Shown piece after piece: positions 26,554 through 36,200 of a stretch of 64,000 bases of DNA; the first letter of the stretch is position 1; each line of letters begins with the position of its first letter. Where the stretch lies: contig NZ_VDRC01000002.1 of the NCBI RefSeq assembly GCF_007667425.1, positions 707,072 through 771,071 of the forward strand. The letters run 5' to 3'. The translations under genes were made by a program, and so were the position numbers. Below the pieces are notes generated by a model that was given only the letters and a program-made list of their open reading frames with translations, made no database searches and was not told the origin of the DNA. This stretch comes from Microbacterium sp. 1.5R (GTDB lineage Bacteria > Actinomycetota > Actinomycetes > Actinomycetales > Microbacteriaceae).

Positions 26554-27335
26554 TGCCCCGACTCGCCACGGACGACGAGTTCCACGCTCCGTCCATTGCC
26601 GAGTTCTTCCCTGACGCCGTCTTCCAGATCGGCGACCTGGTGATCCACCGGATCCACCTCGTCCAGTTCATCGCGACCATCGCCGTCGTGCTGTTCCTGT
26701 GGCTGGGTACTCGTCGCATGCGCGTCGTTCCCGGTCGCTTCCAGAGCGTCGTCGAGATGGGGCTCGACTTCGTGCGGGTCAACGTCGCGGAAGACCTGCT
26801 CGGCCGCAAGGACGGACGCCGGTTCCTGCCGATCCTCGCCACGATCTTCTTCATGGTCCTGTTCATGAACTTGACGGGCATCATCCCGTTCATGAACATC
26901 GCGGGTACGAGCATCATCGCGGTCCCGGCGCTGCTCGCGCTGGTCAGCTACGTGTCGTTCATCTACGCCGGCATCAAGAAGAGCCCGAAGAACTTCTTCC
27001 GCAACGCGCTGTTCCCGTCCGGGGTCCCGCCGTTCCTGTACATCATCGTGACGCCGCTCGAGATCCTCTCGACGTTCATCATCCGGCCGATCACGCTGAC
27101 TCTGCGACTGCTTATGAACATGGTCGTCGGGCACCTCATGCTCGTCCTGTTCTTCTCCGCCACGCAGTTCTTCGTGTTCAGCCTCAGCGGCGGCTGGATC
27201 GCCCTCGGCGCCGGCACGCTCGCCTTCGGCTTCGCCTTCACCCTGTTCGAGGTCCTCGTGGCCTTCCTGCAGGCCTACGTCTTCACCATCCTCACCGCGG
27301 TCTACATCCAGCTCGCGGTCGCAGAAGAGCACTGA
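26553..27335 (+). CDS. atpB: F0F1 ATP synthase subunit a
   Basis: Membrane stator subunit forming the proton half-channels against the c-ring, 260 aa. Helices follow the family layout, with the essential arginine in IRPITLTLRLLMNMVVGH and the C-terminal helix GFAFTLFEVLVAFLQAYVFT. The ATG at 26553 is the only in-frame ATG/GTG/TTG start after the stop codon at 26499; it has no Shine-Dalgarno and overlaps the stop of a short upstream frame. First structural gene of atpBEFHAGDC. Confidence 0.95.
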   Translation: MPRLATDDEFHAPSIAEFFPDAVFQIGDLVIHRIHLVQFIATIAVVLFLWLGTRRMRVVPGRFQSVVEMGLDFVRVNVAEDLLGRKDGRRFLPILATIFFMVLFMNLTGIIPFMNIAGTSIIAVPALLALVSYVSFIYAGIKKSPKNFFRNALFPSGVPPFLYIIVTPLEILSTFIIRPITLTLRLLMNMVVGHLMLVLFFSATQFFVFSLSGGWIALGAGTLAFGFAFTLFEVLVAFLQAYVFTILTAVYIQLAVAEEH

Positions 27336-27367
27336 GCGGACAGGCAACTGCCTGTCCACCCAACTGA

Positions 27368-27613
<246 letters not shown>

Positions 27614-27639
27614 TCCGACCTCTTCGATAAGGAGACAGG

Positions 27640-28194
27640 ATGCTGAACGCTCTTGTCACGAACCTCGCAGCAGAGGGTGAAAACCAGAACCCGCTGATCC
27701 CCGCGTGGTACGACATCATCTGGTCGGCGGTGTGCTTCATCGTCATCCTCGTGGTGGTGTGGAGGGTCGCCCTTCCGAAGCTCTACGAGCTGCTCGACAA
27801 GCGCTCCGCCGCGATCGAGGGCAACATCGCCAAGGCCGATGAGGCTCAGAAGCAGGCCGAGGCCGCGCTCGAGGAGTACACGCGTCAGCTGGCCGAGGCC
27901 CGCACCGAGGCCGGTGAGATCCGTGAGGCCGCCCGCGAGGACGGCAAGAAGATCGTCGCCGAGGCCAAGGAGACCGCGACCGCTGAGGCCGCTCGCGTCA
28001 CCGCGGCAGCGCACTCGCAGATCGAGGCCGAGCGTCAGACCGCTCTCGTCTCGCTCCGCAGCGAGGTGGGCACGCTCGCGATCGACCTCGCCGGCGGTGT
28101 GGTCGGCGAGACGCTCTCCGACGATGCACGCGCGACGGCGGTCGTCGACCGCTTCCTCGCCGACCTCGAAGCATCCGAGAAGGCGGCTCAGTAA
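27640..28194 (+). CDS. atpF: F0F1 ATP synthase subunit b
   Basis: Peripheral-stalk subunit of 184 aa. A single transmembrane helix (about 25-45, IIWSAVCFIVILVVVWRVAL) is followed by a long charged Ala/Glu/Lys/Arg-rich coiled coil that dimerises and binds delta. A good AAGGAGA site precedes the ATG. Its stop overlaps the atpH start (TAATG), so the two stalk partners are translationally coupled. Confidence 0.96.
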   Translation: MLNALVTNLAAEGENQNPLIPAWYDIIWSAVCFIVILVVVWRVALPKLYELLDKRSAAIEGNIAKADEAQKQAEAALEEYTRQLAEARTEAGEIREAAREDGKKIVAEAKETATAEAARVTAAAHSQIEAERQTALVSLRSEVGTLAIDLAGGVVGETLSDDARATAVVDRFLADLEASEKAAQ

Positions 28195-28985
28195 TGGGCA
28201 GCGCGACCACTCAGGCACTCGCGGCATCCACTCAGGCGCTTGCCGCAGCGACGGACGTCACTCTCGACACGGCACGGGAGCTGTTCGCAGCCGCCCGCGC
28301 CGTCGGAGAGTCGTCCCAGCTGAGCGGCGCGCTCGCTGACCCGGCAGCTGCCGCGGTGGCGCGACAGAACGTCGTCGCAGCGGTGTTCGGCGGGTTCTCC
28401 CAGAACGCGCAGAACGTGCTGAAGGTGGTCGTCGCCGAGCGCTGGTCTTCGGCCTCCGAGCTGACGGACGGCATCGAAGAGCTCGCCATCCGTGCTGCGG
28501 CGCTCGCGGAGCCGCGGGCCGACATCGAGGGGGAGCTGTTCGGCTTCACCCGGGTCGTGGCCGCGAACCCGGAGCTCGAGCTCGCGCTCGGCAGCCGGCT
28601 CGGCGGTGCGGATGCCAAGGGCACGCTGATCGACCGTCTGCTCGCAGACGGAACCACGAGCGCCCCGACCGCTCTGATCGTCTCCTCGCTCGTGCGCCAG
28701 CCGCGTGAGCGGCGCGTGCGTCAGCTGCTGTCCCGGGCGATGCGCATCGTGGCGAGCCAGGGTGACCGCGTCGTCGCCACGGTCTACACCGCGACATCGC
28801 TCACCGAGGCCCAGCGTGCCCGACTGAGCGACGTGCTCTCGCGTCGCTACGAACGAACCGTGGCGCTCAACGAGGTCCTCGACCCCGCCGTCGTCGGAGG
28901 TCTGCGCGTGCAGATCGCCGATGACGTCATCGACGGCAGCATCTCCGCCCGTCTCGCCGATCTTCGCCAGAAGCTCGCCGGCTAA
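28194..28985 (+). CDS. atpH: F0F1 ATP synthase subunit delta
   Basis: Links the b-stalk to the crown of F1, 263 aa. The N-terminal helical domain ([41 protein letters not shown]) is followed by the C-terminal region [19 protein letters not shown] and ends [20 protein letters not shown]. It is longer than the roughly 180-aa enteric protein, as usual in actinobacteria. ATG overlaps the atpF stop. Confidence 0.95.
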   Translation: MGSATTQALAASTQALAAATDVTLDTARELFAAARAVGESSQLSGALADPAAAAVARQNVVAAVFGGFSQNAQNVLKVVVAERWSSASELTDGIEELAIRAAALAEPRADIEGELFGFTRVVAANPELELALGSRLGGADAKGTLIDRLLADGTTSAPTALIVSSLVRQPRERRVRQLLSRAMRIVASQGDRVVATVYTATSLTEAQRARLSDVLSRRYERTVALNEVLDPAVVGGLRVQIADDVIDGSISARLADLRQKLAG

Positions 28986-29032
28986 CACGACTTCGCGCGG
29001 GGAACCGCGCACCCAGATACAAAGGGAAGACA

Positions 29033-30673
29033 ATGGCAGAACTATCGATCAGCCCCGACGTCATCCGTGACGCGCTGAAGGACTTCGCCGCGGCATACGA
29101 GCCCACCGGGGCTGCGGCGACCGAGGTCGGCACCGTCATCGACGCGGCCGACGGCATCGCCCACGTCGAGGGACTGCCCGGCGTCATGGCGAACGAGCTC
29201 GTGACCTTCGCGGACGGCACCAAGGGTCTCGCGCTGAACCTCGACGAGCACGAGATCGGCGTGGTCGTGCTCGGCGACTTCACCGGCATCGAGGCGGGCC
29301 AGGAAGTCACCCGAACGGGCGAGGTCCTCTCGGTCCCCGTCGGCGACGGCTACCTGGGCCGCGTGGTCGACCCGCTCGGCAACCCGATCGACGGCCTCGG
29401 CTCGATCGCGACCGAGGGTGTCCGTGAGCTCGAGCTCCAGGCCCCCGGCGTCATGCAGCGCAAGTCGGTGCACGAGCCGATGCAGACCGGTATCAAGGCG
29501 ATCGACGCCATGATCCCTGTCGGCCGCGGCCAGCGCCAGCTGATCATCGGCGACCGCCAGACCGGCAAGACGGCCATCGCGATCGACACGATCATCAACC
29601 AGAAGGCCAACTGGGAGTCCGGCGACGTCAGCAAGCAGGTCCGCTGCATCTACGTCGCGATCGGTCAGAAGGGCTCGACCATCGCTTCGGTGAAGGGCGC
29701 GCTCGAAGAGGCCGGCGCCCTGGAGTACACGACCATCGTGGCCGCTCCCGCGTCCGACCCCGCCGGCTTCAAGTACCTCGCCCCCTACACGGGTTCCGCG
29801 ATCGGTCAGCACTGGATGTACGGCGGCAAGCACGTCCTGATCATCTTCGACGACCTGTCGAAGCAGGCCGAGGCCTACCGCGCCGTGTCGCTGCTCCTGC
29901 GTCGTCCGCCGGGCCGCGAGGCATACCCCGGTGACGTCTTCTACCTCCACTCGCGTCTGCTCGAGCGGTGCGCGAAGCTGTCCGACGAGTTGGGTGCCGG
30001 GTCGATGACGGGCCTCCCGATCATCGAGACCAAGGCGAACGACGTCTCGGCGTACATCCCGACCAATGTGATCTCGATCACGGACGGCCAGATCTTCCTG
30101 CAGTCCGACCTGTTCAACGCCAACCAGCGTCCGGCGGTCGACGTGGGTATCTCGGTCTCGCGAGTCGGCGGTGACGCCCAGGTCAAGTCGATCAAGAAGG
30201 TCTCCGGAACGTTGAAGCTCGAGCTGGCGCAGTACCGCTCGCTCGAGGCGTTCGCGATGTTCGCCTCCGACCTCGACGCGGCCTCGCGTCGTCAGCTCTC
30301 GCGTGGAGCGCGTCTGACCGAGCTGCTCAAGCAGCCGCAGTACTCGCCGTACCCCGTCGAGGAGCAGGTCGTGTCGATCTGGGCCGGAACCAACGGCAAG
30401 CTCGACACGATCGAGGTCGGGGACGTGCTGCGGTTCGAGCGTGAGCTCCTGGACTACCTGCGTCGCAACACCTCGGTGCTCGACACTCTGCGCGAGACCA
30501 ACGTCCTCGATGACGACACGGTTGCAGAGCTGGCGAAGCAGACGGACGCCTTCATCCTGGAGTTCCAGGGCGGCAAGGGCCACGCCATCGGCGCCCCCGG
30601 CCAGGAGGAGCACGCTGCCGCCGAGGCGGAGGACGTCAACCAGGAGAAGATCGTCAAGGGTCGTCGCGCGTAA
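29033..30673 (+). CDS. atpA: F0F1 ATP synthase subunit alpha
   Basis: Regulatory nucleotide-binding subunit of the F1 hexamer, 546 aa. Walker A is [15 protein letters not shown], Walker B is [17 protein letters not shown], and the arginine-finger region reads [20 protein letters not shown]. The C-terminus is extended and acidic before a basic end ([14 protein letters not shown]), a common actinobacterial feature. The start has an AAAGGGAAGACA site. Confidence 0.98.
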   Translation: MAELSISPDVIRDALKDFAAAYEPTGAAATEVGTVIDAADGIAHVEGLPGVMANELVTFADGTKGLALNLDEHEIGVVVLGDFTGIEAGQEVTRTGEVLSVPVGDGYLGRVVDPLGNPIDGLGSIATEGVRELELQAPGVMQRKSVHEPMQTGIKAIDAMIPVGRGQRQLIIGDRQTGKTAIAIDTIINQKANWESGDVSKQVRCIYVAIGQKGSTIASVKGALEEAGALEYTTIVAAPASDPAGFKYLAPYTGSAIGQHWMYGGKHVLIIFDDLSKQAEAYRAVSLLLRRPPGREAYPGDVFYLHSRLLERCAKLSDELGAGSMTGLPIIETKANDVSAYIPTNVISITDGQIFLQSDLFNANQRPAVDVGISVSRVGGDAQVKSIKKVSGTLKLELAQYRSLEAFAMFASDLDAASRRQLSRGARLTELLKQPQYSPYPVEEQVVSIWAGTNGKLDTIEVGDVLRFERELLDYLRRNTSVLDTLRETNVLDDDTVAELAKQTDAFILEFQGGKGHAIGAPGQEEHAAAEAEDVNQEKIVKGRRA

Positions 30674-30692
30674 TCGCGTGGGGAACTGATTC

Positions 30693-31592
30693 ATGGGCGC
30701 TCAACTCAGGGTCTACAAGCAGAAGATCTCTTCTGCTCAGACGACCAAGAAGATCACGAAGGCGATGGAACTCATCGCGGCTTCGCGCATCCAGAAGGCG
30801 ATGGCACGCGTCAAGGCGTCCAGCCCCTTCGCGCGGGCCGTGACGAGGGCCGTGTCGGCCGTCGCGACGCACTCGAACGTCGATCACCCGCTCACCCGCG
30901 AGCCCGAGAACATCCGCCGCTCCGCGGTCGTGATCTTCTCGTCCGACCGCGGTCTGGCTGGAGCCTTCAACTCGCAGATCCTCCGAGAGGGTCTCGAGGT
31001 GGCCGCGCTCCTGCGGGAGCAGGGCAAGGAGCCGGTGTTCTACCTGGTCGGTCGCAAGGCTGTCGGATACTTCCAGTTCCGTCGCATCGAAGCGGCCGCG
31101 GAGTGGACGGGTGACACCGACACGCCGTCCTTCCAGACCGCGGAGGAGATCTCGCAGAAGTTGCTGCACGACTTCAACCGCGGCGCGGACGAGGGTGGCG
31201 TCGACGAGATCCACCTCGTGTACAACCGGTTCGTCAGCATGATGACGCAGTCGCCGGAATCCGTGCGTCTGCTGCCGCTGGAGATCACGGAAGCCGACGA
31301 CTCGGAAGCCGGTAGCACCGTCTACCCGCTCTACGAGTTCGAGCCGGATGCCGAGACCGTTCTCGACGCGATCCTGCCGGTGTACATCCAGAGCCGAGTC
31401 TTCAACGCTCTTCTGCAGTCGTCTGCCGCCAAGCAGGCCGCGACCCAGAAGGCGATGAAGTCGGCCAGCGACAACGCCGACAAGCTCATCACCGATTACA
31501 CCCGTCTGCGCAACAACGCGCGCCAGGCGGAGATCACGCAGCAGATCGCAGAGATCGTCGGCGGCGCCGATGCTCTCTCGTCGAGCAAATAG
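30693..31592 (+). CDS. atpG: F0F1 ATP synthase subunit gamma
   Basis: Central rotor shaft, 299 aa. The N-terminal helix ([20 protein letters not shown]) and the C-terminal helix ([20 protein letters not shown]) form the coiled coil inside the alpha-beta hexamer. The middle domain includes [17 protein letters not shown], the conserved SDRGLCG-like loop with Ala in place of Cys. It sits 19 nt after atpA. Confidence 0.97.
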   Translation: MGAQLRVYKQKISSAQTTKKITKAMELIAASRIQKAMARVKASSPFARAVTRAVSAVATHSNVDHPLTREPENIRRSAVVIFSSDRGLAGAFNSQILREGLEVAALLREQGKEPVFYLVGRKAVGYFQFRRIEAAAEWTGDTDTPSFQTAEEISQKLLHDFNRGADEGGVDEIHLVYNRFVSMMTQSPESVRLLPLEITEADDSEAGSTVYPLYEFEPDAETVLDAILPVYIQSRVFNALLQSSAAKQAATQKAMKSASDNADKLITDYTRLRNNARQAEITQQIAEIVGGADALSSSK

Positions 31593-33068
<1,476 letters not shown>

Positions 33069-33070
33069 TC

Positions 33071-33331
33071 ATGGCCCTGCACGTCAGCCTCGTCTCCGCG
33101 GACGCGGAGGTCTGGACGGGAGAGGCGAGCCTCGTGGTCGCAAAGACCGTCGAGGGCGAGATCGGCCTCATGTCCGGCCATGAGCCGGTTCTGGCGATCC
33201 TCGCCGAAGGCCAGGTCCGGATCACTCAGACCGATGGGTCGAAGGTGCTCGCCAACGCGCAGGACGGATTCCTCTCGATGGAGGGGAACGAACTGACGAT
33301 CGTGGCAGGCAACGCCGCCCTCATCTCCTGA
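33071..33331 (+). CDS. atpC: F0F1 ATP synthase subunit epsilon (short form)
   Basis: Rotor-foot subunit of only 86 aa. It contains the N-terminal beta-sandwich (LHVSLVSADAEVWTGEASLV; GEIGLMSGHEPVLAILAEG) and stops at NAALIS. The C-terminal two-helix domain, which inhibits ATP hydrolysis in longer epsilon proteins of about 120-140 residues, is missing. The stop is followed by a terminator, so the short length is real and not a frameshift. ATG is preceded by AGAAGGAGA within the end of atpD. Confidence 0.95.
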   Translation: MALHVSLVSADAEVWTGEASLVVAKTVEGEIGLMSGHEPVLAILAEGQVRITQTDGSKVLANAQDGFLSMEGNELTIVAGNAALIS

Positions 33332-33346
33332 TCAGCGATAACCACC

Positions 33347-33386
33347 GCGTCCGCCTCGGCACCGTCTTCGGTTCCGGGGCGGACGC
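33347..33386 (+). terminator. atp operon terminator
   Basis: Stem GCGTCCGCC/GGCGGACGC (9 bp) encloses a second small stem ACCG-TCTT-CGGT. It starts 15 nt after the atpC stop, without a strong U-run. Confidence 0.75.
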
Positions 33387-33407
33387 GTCTGTGCCCGCGG
33401 AGGCATC

Positions 33408-34154
33408 ATGAAGATCCTGCTCCCGCCCTCGGAGACCAAGCGCCCGGGTGGCGTTCCCACGCCGATCGATCTCGCAGGCCTCGCCCTCGCCGGCTTGTAC
33501 GACAAGCGTCGGACGACGGCTGAGGCCCTGGTCGACCTCTCCCGAGACACCGCGACCGCCCAGCGCATCCTGAAGCTCAGCGACAAGCAGGTCGGCGACA
33601 TCGCGGCCAACCGGGAGTTGCTCGTGGCGCCCACGATGCCCGCAGTCGATCGCTACACGGGGGTTCTGTACGACGCGCTGGACGCGAGCTCGCTGTCCGG
33701 CGTGGCGCGTCGCTGGCTGGCATCACACGTGTGGATCCATTCCGCGCCGTTCGGTCCGGTCGGCGCTCTGGACGGCATCCCCGCGTATCGGCTGGCCGCG
33801 GGCACGCCTCTGCCCGGCATCCCGCCGCTGCGGCGTCACTGGGGTGAGGCGACGAGCGCGGCGATCGCCGCGGAGGAACCCGACTTCGTGCTGGATCTGC
33901 GCAGCGAGGCATACGTCGCGCTCGGACCGGTGCCCGCCGGGGTCGAGTCCGCATACGTGCGAGTCGTGACCGAGCACGGCAAGGCGCTCAATCACTTCAA
34001 CAAGAAATCGAAGGGGATGCTCGTGCGCGCCCTCGCCGAGGATCGCCCTCGCATCCGTTCGATGCGCACGCTCCGCACATGGGCCGAGGCGCGCGGAGTC
34101 GTACTGCGCGACGCGTCGGAGACAGGGACCCTGGAGCTCGTCGTCGCGGAATGA
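33408..34154 (+). CDS. yaaA: Peroxide stress protein YaaA (UPF0246)
   Basis: Cytosolic DNA-binding stress protein of 248 aa. In Escherichia coli YaaA lowers intracellular iron and limits Fenton damage under hydrogen peroxide. Family landmarks are the opening MKILLPPSETKRPGG, then TMPAVDRYTGVLYDALDA, IHSAPFGPVGALDGIPAYRL, VLDLRSEAYVALGPVP and the basic motif HFNKKSKGMLVRAL. The ATG has GGAGGCATC upstream. It follows the atp terminator, so it likely has its own promoter, not obvious by eye. Confidence 0.92.
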   Translation: MKILLPPSETKRPGGVPTPIDLAGLALAGLYDKRRTTAEALVDLSRDTATAQRILKLSDKQVGDIAANRELLVAPTMPAVDRYTGVLYDALDASSLSGVARRWLASHVWIHSAPFGPVGALDGIPAYRLAAGTPLPGIPPLRRHWGEATSAAIAAEEPDFVLDLRSEAYVALGPVPAGVESAYVRVVTEHGKALNHFNKKSKGMLVRALAEDRPRIRSMRTLRTWAEARGVVLRDASETGTLELVVAE

Positions 34155-34194
34155 CGCCCGAGGACACGGTGGGTATTTCTCCCCGCGTGTGTCG

Positions 34195-34224
34195 TTGCCC
34201 GCAATATCGGCACACCGATATGGT
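34195..34224 (+). promoter_or_regulatory. Promoter and operator-like palindrome before the QPQQ-repeat gene
   Basis: -35 TTGCCC (34195-34200), 18-nt spacer, -10 TATGGT (34219-34224). A 7-bp inverted repeat ATATCGG-N4-CCGATAT (34204-34221) overlaps the spacer and -10, as an operator would. Confidence 0.55.
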
Positions 34225-34274
34225 GGGTGACGCGGCGCGGCCAGCGCCCCATCTGTCCCATTTCGGAGGGGATC

Positions 34275-35087
34275 ATGTACGACGATTACTATTACGGGCC
34301 CGGTGCCGCTGCCTTCGTTGGCATCGTGGTGCTTGTGAGCTTCCTCATCGCGATCGTGGGTTACGTCCTCGTCGCCTTCTTCCTCATGAAGATCTTCGAC
34401 AAAGCAGGTGTGCAAGGCAAGTGGCGGGCGTGGGTCCCCGTCTACAACTACATGGTCTTCGCGAAGCTCGGAGACATGTCGCCCTGGGTGGTCCTGATCG
34501 CCATTGGGCTCTCGCTCATCCCGTACCTCAACTTCCTCACCGGCATCGGTCTCGCGGTGGTGATGGCCCTCGCCGCCTGGCGCATCGGTCTCAAGCTTCA
34601 GAAGGACGCTGTCTGGGTGATCCTCTGGGTGCTGCTCGGCATCGTCTGGCTCGGCATCAACGCCTTCGACAAGTCGCGCTGGAACCCGAACATCGCCCCG
34701 GCTCCGTGGGCCGGCAACGGATTCTTCGCCGATCGCACGGGGTGGGACGGCGTTCCCACCCAGCCGAGCGCTGTCGCGGGTCCTGGCTTCGGGCAGCCGC
34801 AGCAGGGCTACGGGCAGCCGCAGCAGGGTTACGGGCAGCCGCAGCAGGGCTACGCGCCGCCGCAGCAGCCTGGCTACGGTCAGCCGCAGCAGCCCGGATA
34901 CACGCAGCCGCAGCAGCCCGGCTACACCCCGCCCGCTCAGCCCGGCTACACGCCTCCCGCGGCTCCGTCGAACCCCGACGTGCCCCCGGCGCCGCCGTCT
35001 GCGCCGCCAGCCGCGCCCCAGGTTCCGCCGGCACCCCCGGCTGCGCCTCCCGCGCCGCCGACGAACCCCACACAACCGCCTGCCTGA
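34275..35087 (+). CDS. Polytopic membrane protein with Gln/Pro/Gly/Tyr repeat tail
   Basis: Protein of 270 aa. The N-terminal half has about four transmembrane segments with an inter-helix motif (AGVQGKWRAWVPVYNYMVFA) seen in DUF5684-like actinobacterial proteins. After residue 150 comes a disordered tail: about seven units related to GYGQPQQ or GYTQPQQP, then a Pro/Ala stretch to the end. The role is unknown; such tails often carry protein-interaction sites. GGAGGGG precedes the ATG. It lies upstream of a PP2C phosphatase gene but is separated from it by a terminator. Confidence 0.75.
   Translation: MYDDYYYGPGAAAFVGIVVLVSFLIAIVGYVLVAFFLMKIFDKAGVQGKWRAWVPVYNYMVFAKLGDMSPWVVLIAIGLSLIPYLNFLTGIGLAVVMALAAWRIGLKLQKDAVWVILWVLLGIVWLGINAFDKSRWNPNIAPAPWAGNGFFADRTGWDGVPTQPSAVAGPGFGQPQQGYGQPQQGYGQPQQGYAPPQQPGYGQPQQPGYTQPQQPGYTPPAQPGYTPPAAPSNPDVPPAPPSAPPAAPQVPPAPPAAPPAPPTNPTQPPA
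34788..34950 (+). repeat. In-frame short tandem repeat (QPQQGY units)
   Basis: About seven 21-24 bp units based on GGGCAGCCGCAGCAGGGCTAC, progressively diverging. Unit number could vary between strains. Confidence 0.8.
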
Positions 35088-35104
35088 TTCGCACGGCTGT
35101 GAGC

Positions 35105-35136
35105 GAAGAGCCCTCGACCGACGTCGGGGGCTCTTC
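35105..35136 (+). terminator. Terminator after the QPQQ-repeat gene
   Basis: 9-bp stem GAAGAGCCC/GGGCTCTTC, 14-nt loop, 17 nt after the stop codon. Confidence 0.75.
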
Positions 35137-35173
35137 CCGTTCCCGGGTGGGAGTCAGGCCGGGCGAGACGCGA

Positions 35174-35179
35174 TAGCGT
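35174..35179 (+). promoter_or_regulatory. Leaderless -10 before a small frame
   Basis: TAGCGT exactly 6 nt before the ATG at 35186. A second -10-like TACGAT (35290-35295) could serve the phosphatase gene directly. Confidence 0.45.
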
Positions 35180-35185
35180 TGATGG

Positions 35186-35353
35186 ATGCTCACCTCGCCG
35201 CGCCGGGTCGGCGCTTTCGGACGTCTCGCGCCCCGACGGGCCCGACCCCGGAACACCGGGGGCAGGATCACCAGCCGGGTGGAGTCCACTACGATGTGTG
35301 AGTATCCAGGGGCCGCCCGATCTCTGGGCATTTCGGAGGCGACGAGTGGCTGA
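35186..35353 (+). CDS. Possible leaderless small protein (55 aa) overlapping the PP2C start
   Basis: Frame opening with ATG 6 nt after TAGCGT. It is Arg-rich (12 of 55), has no recognised domain, and closes with a TGA inside the first codons of the phosphatase gene (8-nt overlap). The overlap suggests coupled translation if it is real. The evidence is architecture only. Confidence 0.35.
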   Translation: MLTSPRRVGAFGRLAPRRARPRNTGGRITSRVESTTMCEYPGAARSLGISEATSG

Positions 35354-36143
35354 GACGACGACGAAGACGCACAGCGTCACGGTTTCGCGACACCCCCTGG
35401 TGGTGTCGTGGGCCGGCGTCACCGACGTCGGGCGCCGTCGCGAGACGAACCAGGATGCCTTCTTTGCGGAGTATCCGCTCTTCATCGTCGCCGACGGCAT
35501 GGGCGGGCACGCCGGGGGAGAGATCGCGAGTCAGAGCACGGTCGCGCGTCTGGAGGCCATGGTCACAGCCGGGCCGGTGCAGCGCGACGAGATCCAACAT
35601 GCGTTGGAGTTGGCGGTCGGCGACATCGCCGATCATCCGGAGGCGACCGACGAGGGCACAGGGACGACGCTGACCGGTCTCTTCCTCGAACTCGACGACG
35701 AGCAGCCGCGCTGGGTGGCGCTCAACATCGGCGACTCGCGCGTCTATCTTCTGCGGGAAGACCGTCTGGTCCAGGTGACCACCGACCATTCCGTCGTGCA
35801 GGAGCTCATCGCCGCAGGCAAGATCAGTCCTGAGGAGGCCGAGGGCCACCCCTACAGCAACGTCATCACGCGAGCCGTCGGCTCGAGTGAGCTGACCCCG
35901 CCGGACTACGTGACCCTCGATGTCCGCGTGGGTGATCGGTTCGTCATCTGCTCCGACGGCCTCACGAAAGAGCTCACGGATTACGGCATCCAGCACTTCC
36001 TCCGGGAGAACGCGGATGCCGCCGCCGCCGTCGACGCCATGCTCGCGGCCGCCCTCGAGAACGGGGGCCGCGACAACGTGACCCTTGTGGTCGTCCAGGT
36101 CGACGACGACTCCTCCTCCACGGAGTCCGCGACGGCCGAATAG
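35346..36143 (+). CDS. PP2C-family Ser/Thr protein phosphatase
   Basis: Metal-dependent phosphatase of 265 aa with the PP2C motifs in order: GRRRETNQDAFF, FIVADGMGGHAGGEIASQS (metal-binding Asp), GTTLTGLFLE, ALNIGDSRVYLLR, TTDHSVVQELIAAG, VITRAVGSS, DRFVICSDGLTKEL and NGGRDNVTLVVVQV. There is no transmembrane segment. GTG at 35346 has CGGAGG upstream; a GTG 16 codons earlier lacks one. Bacterial PP2Cs of this type oppose PknA/PknB-like kinases, none of which is in the window. It lies 57 nt ahead of an FtsK/EssC-like gene. Confidence 0.93.
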   Translation: MAETTTKTHSVTVSRHPLVVSWAGVTDVGRRRETNQDAFFAEYPLFIVADGMGGHAGGEIASQSTVARLEAMVTAGPVQRDEIQHALELAVGDIADHPEATDEGTGTTLTGLFLELDDEQPRWVALNIGDSRVYLLREDRLVQVTTDHSVVQELIAAGKISPEEAEGHPYSNVITRAVGSSELTPPDYVTLDVRVGDRFVICSDGLTKELTDYGIQHFLRENADAAAAVDAMLAAALENGGRDNVTLVVVQVDDDSSSTESATAE

Positions 36144-36200
36144 CGGCTGACTCCCTGTGGACAGTGCATCTCAGCGCCGCTCAGGGTGTGCACTGAGCAG

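Noticed and set aside
34788..34950. CRISPR-like repeat array
   Set aside because: Units are contiguous, in frame and diverging, with no spacers and no cas genes.
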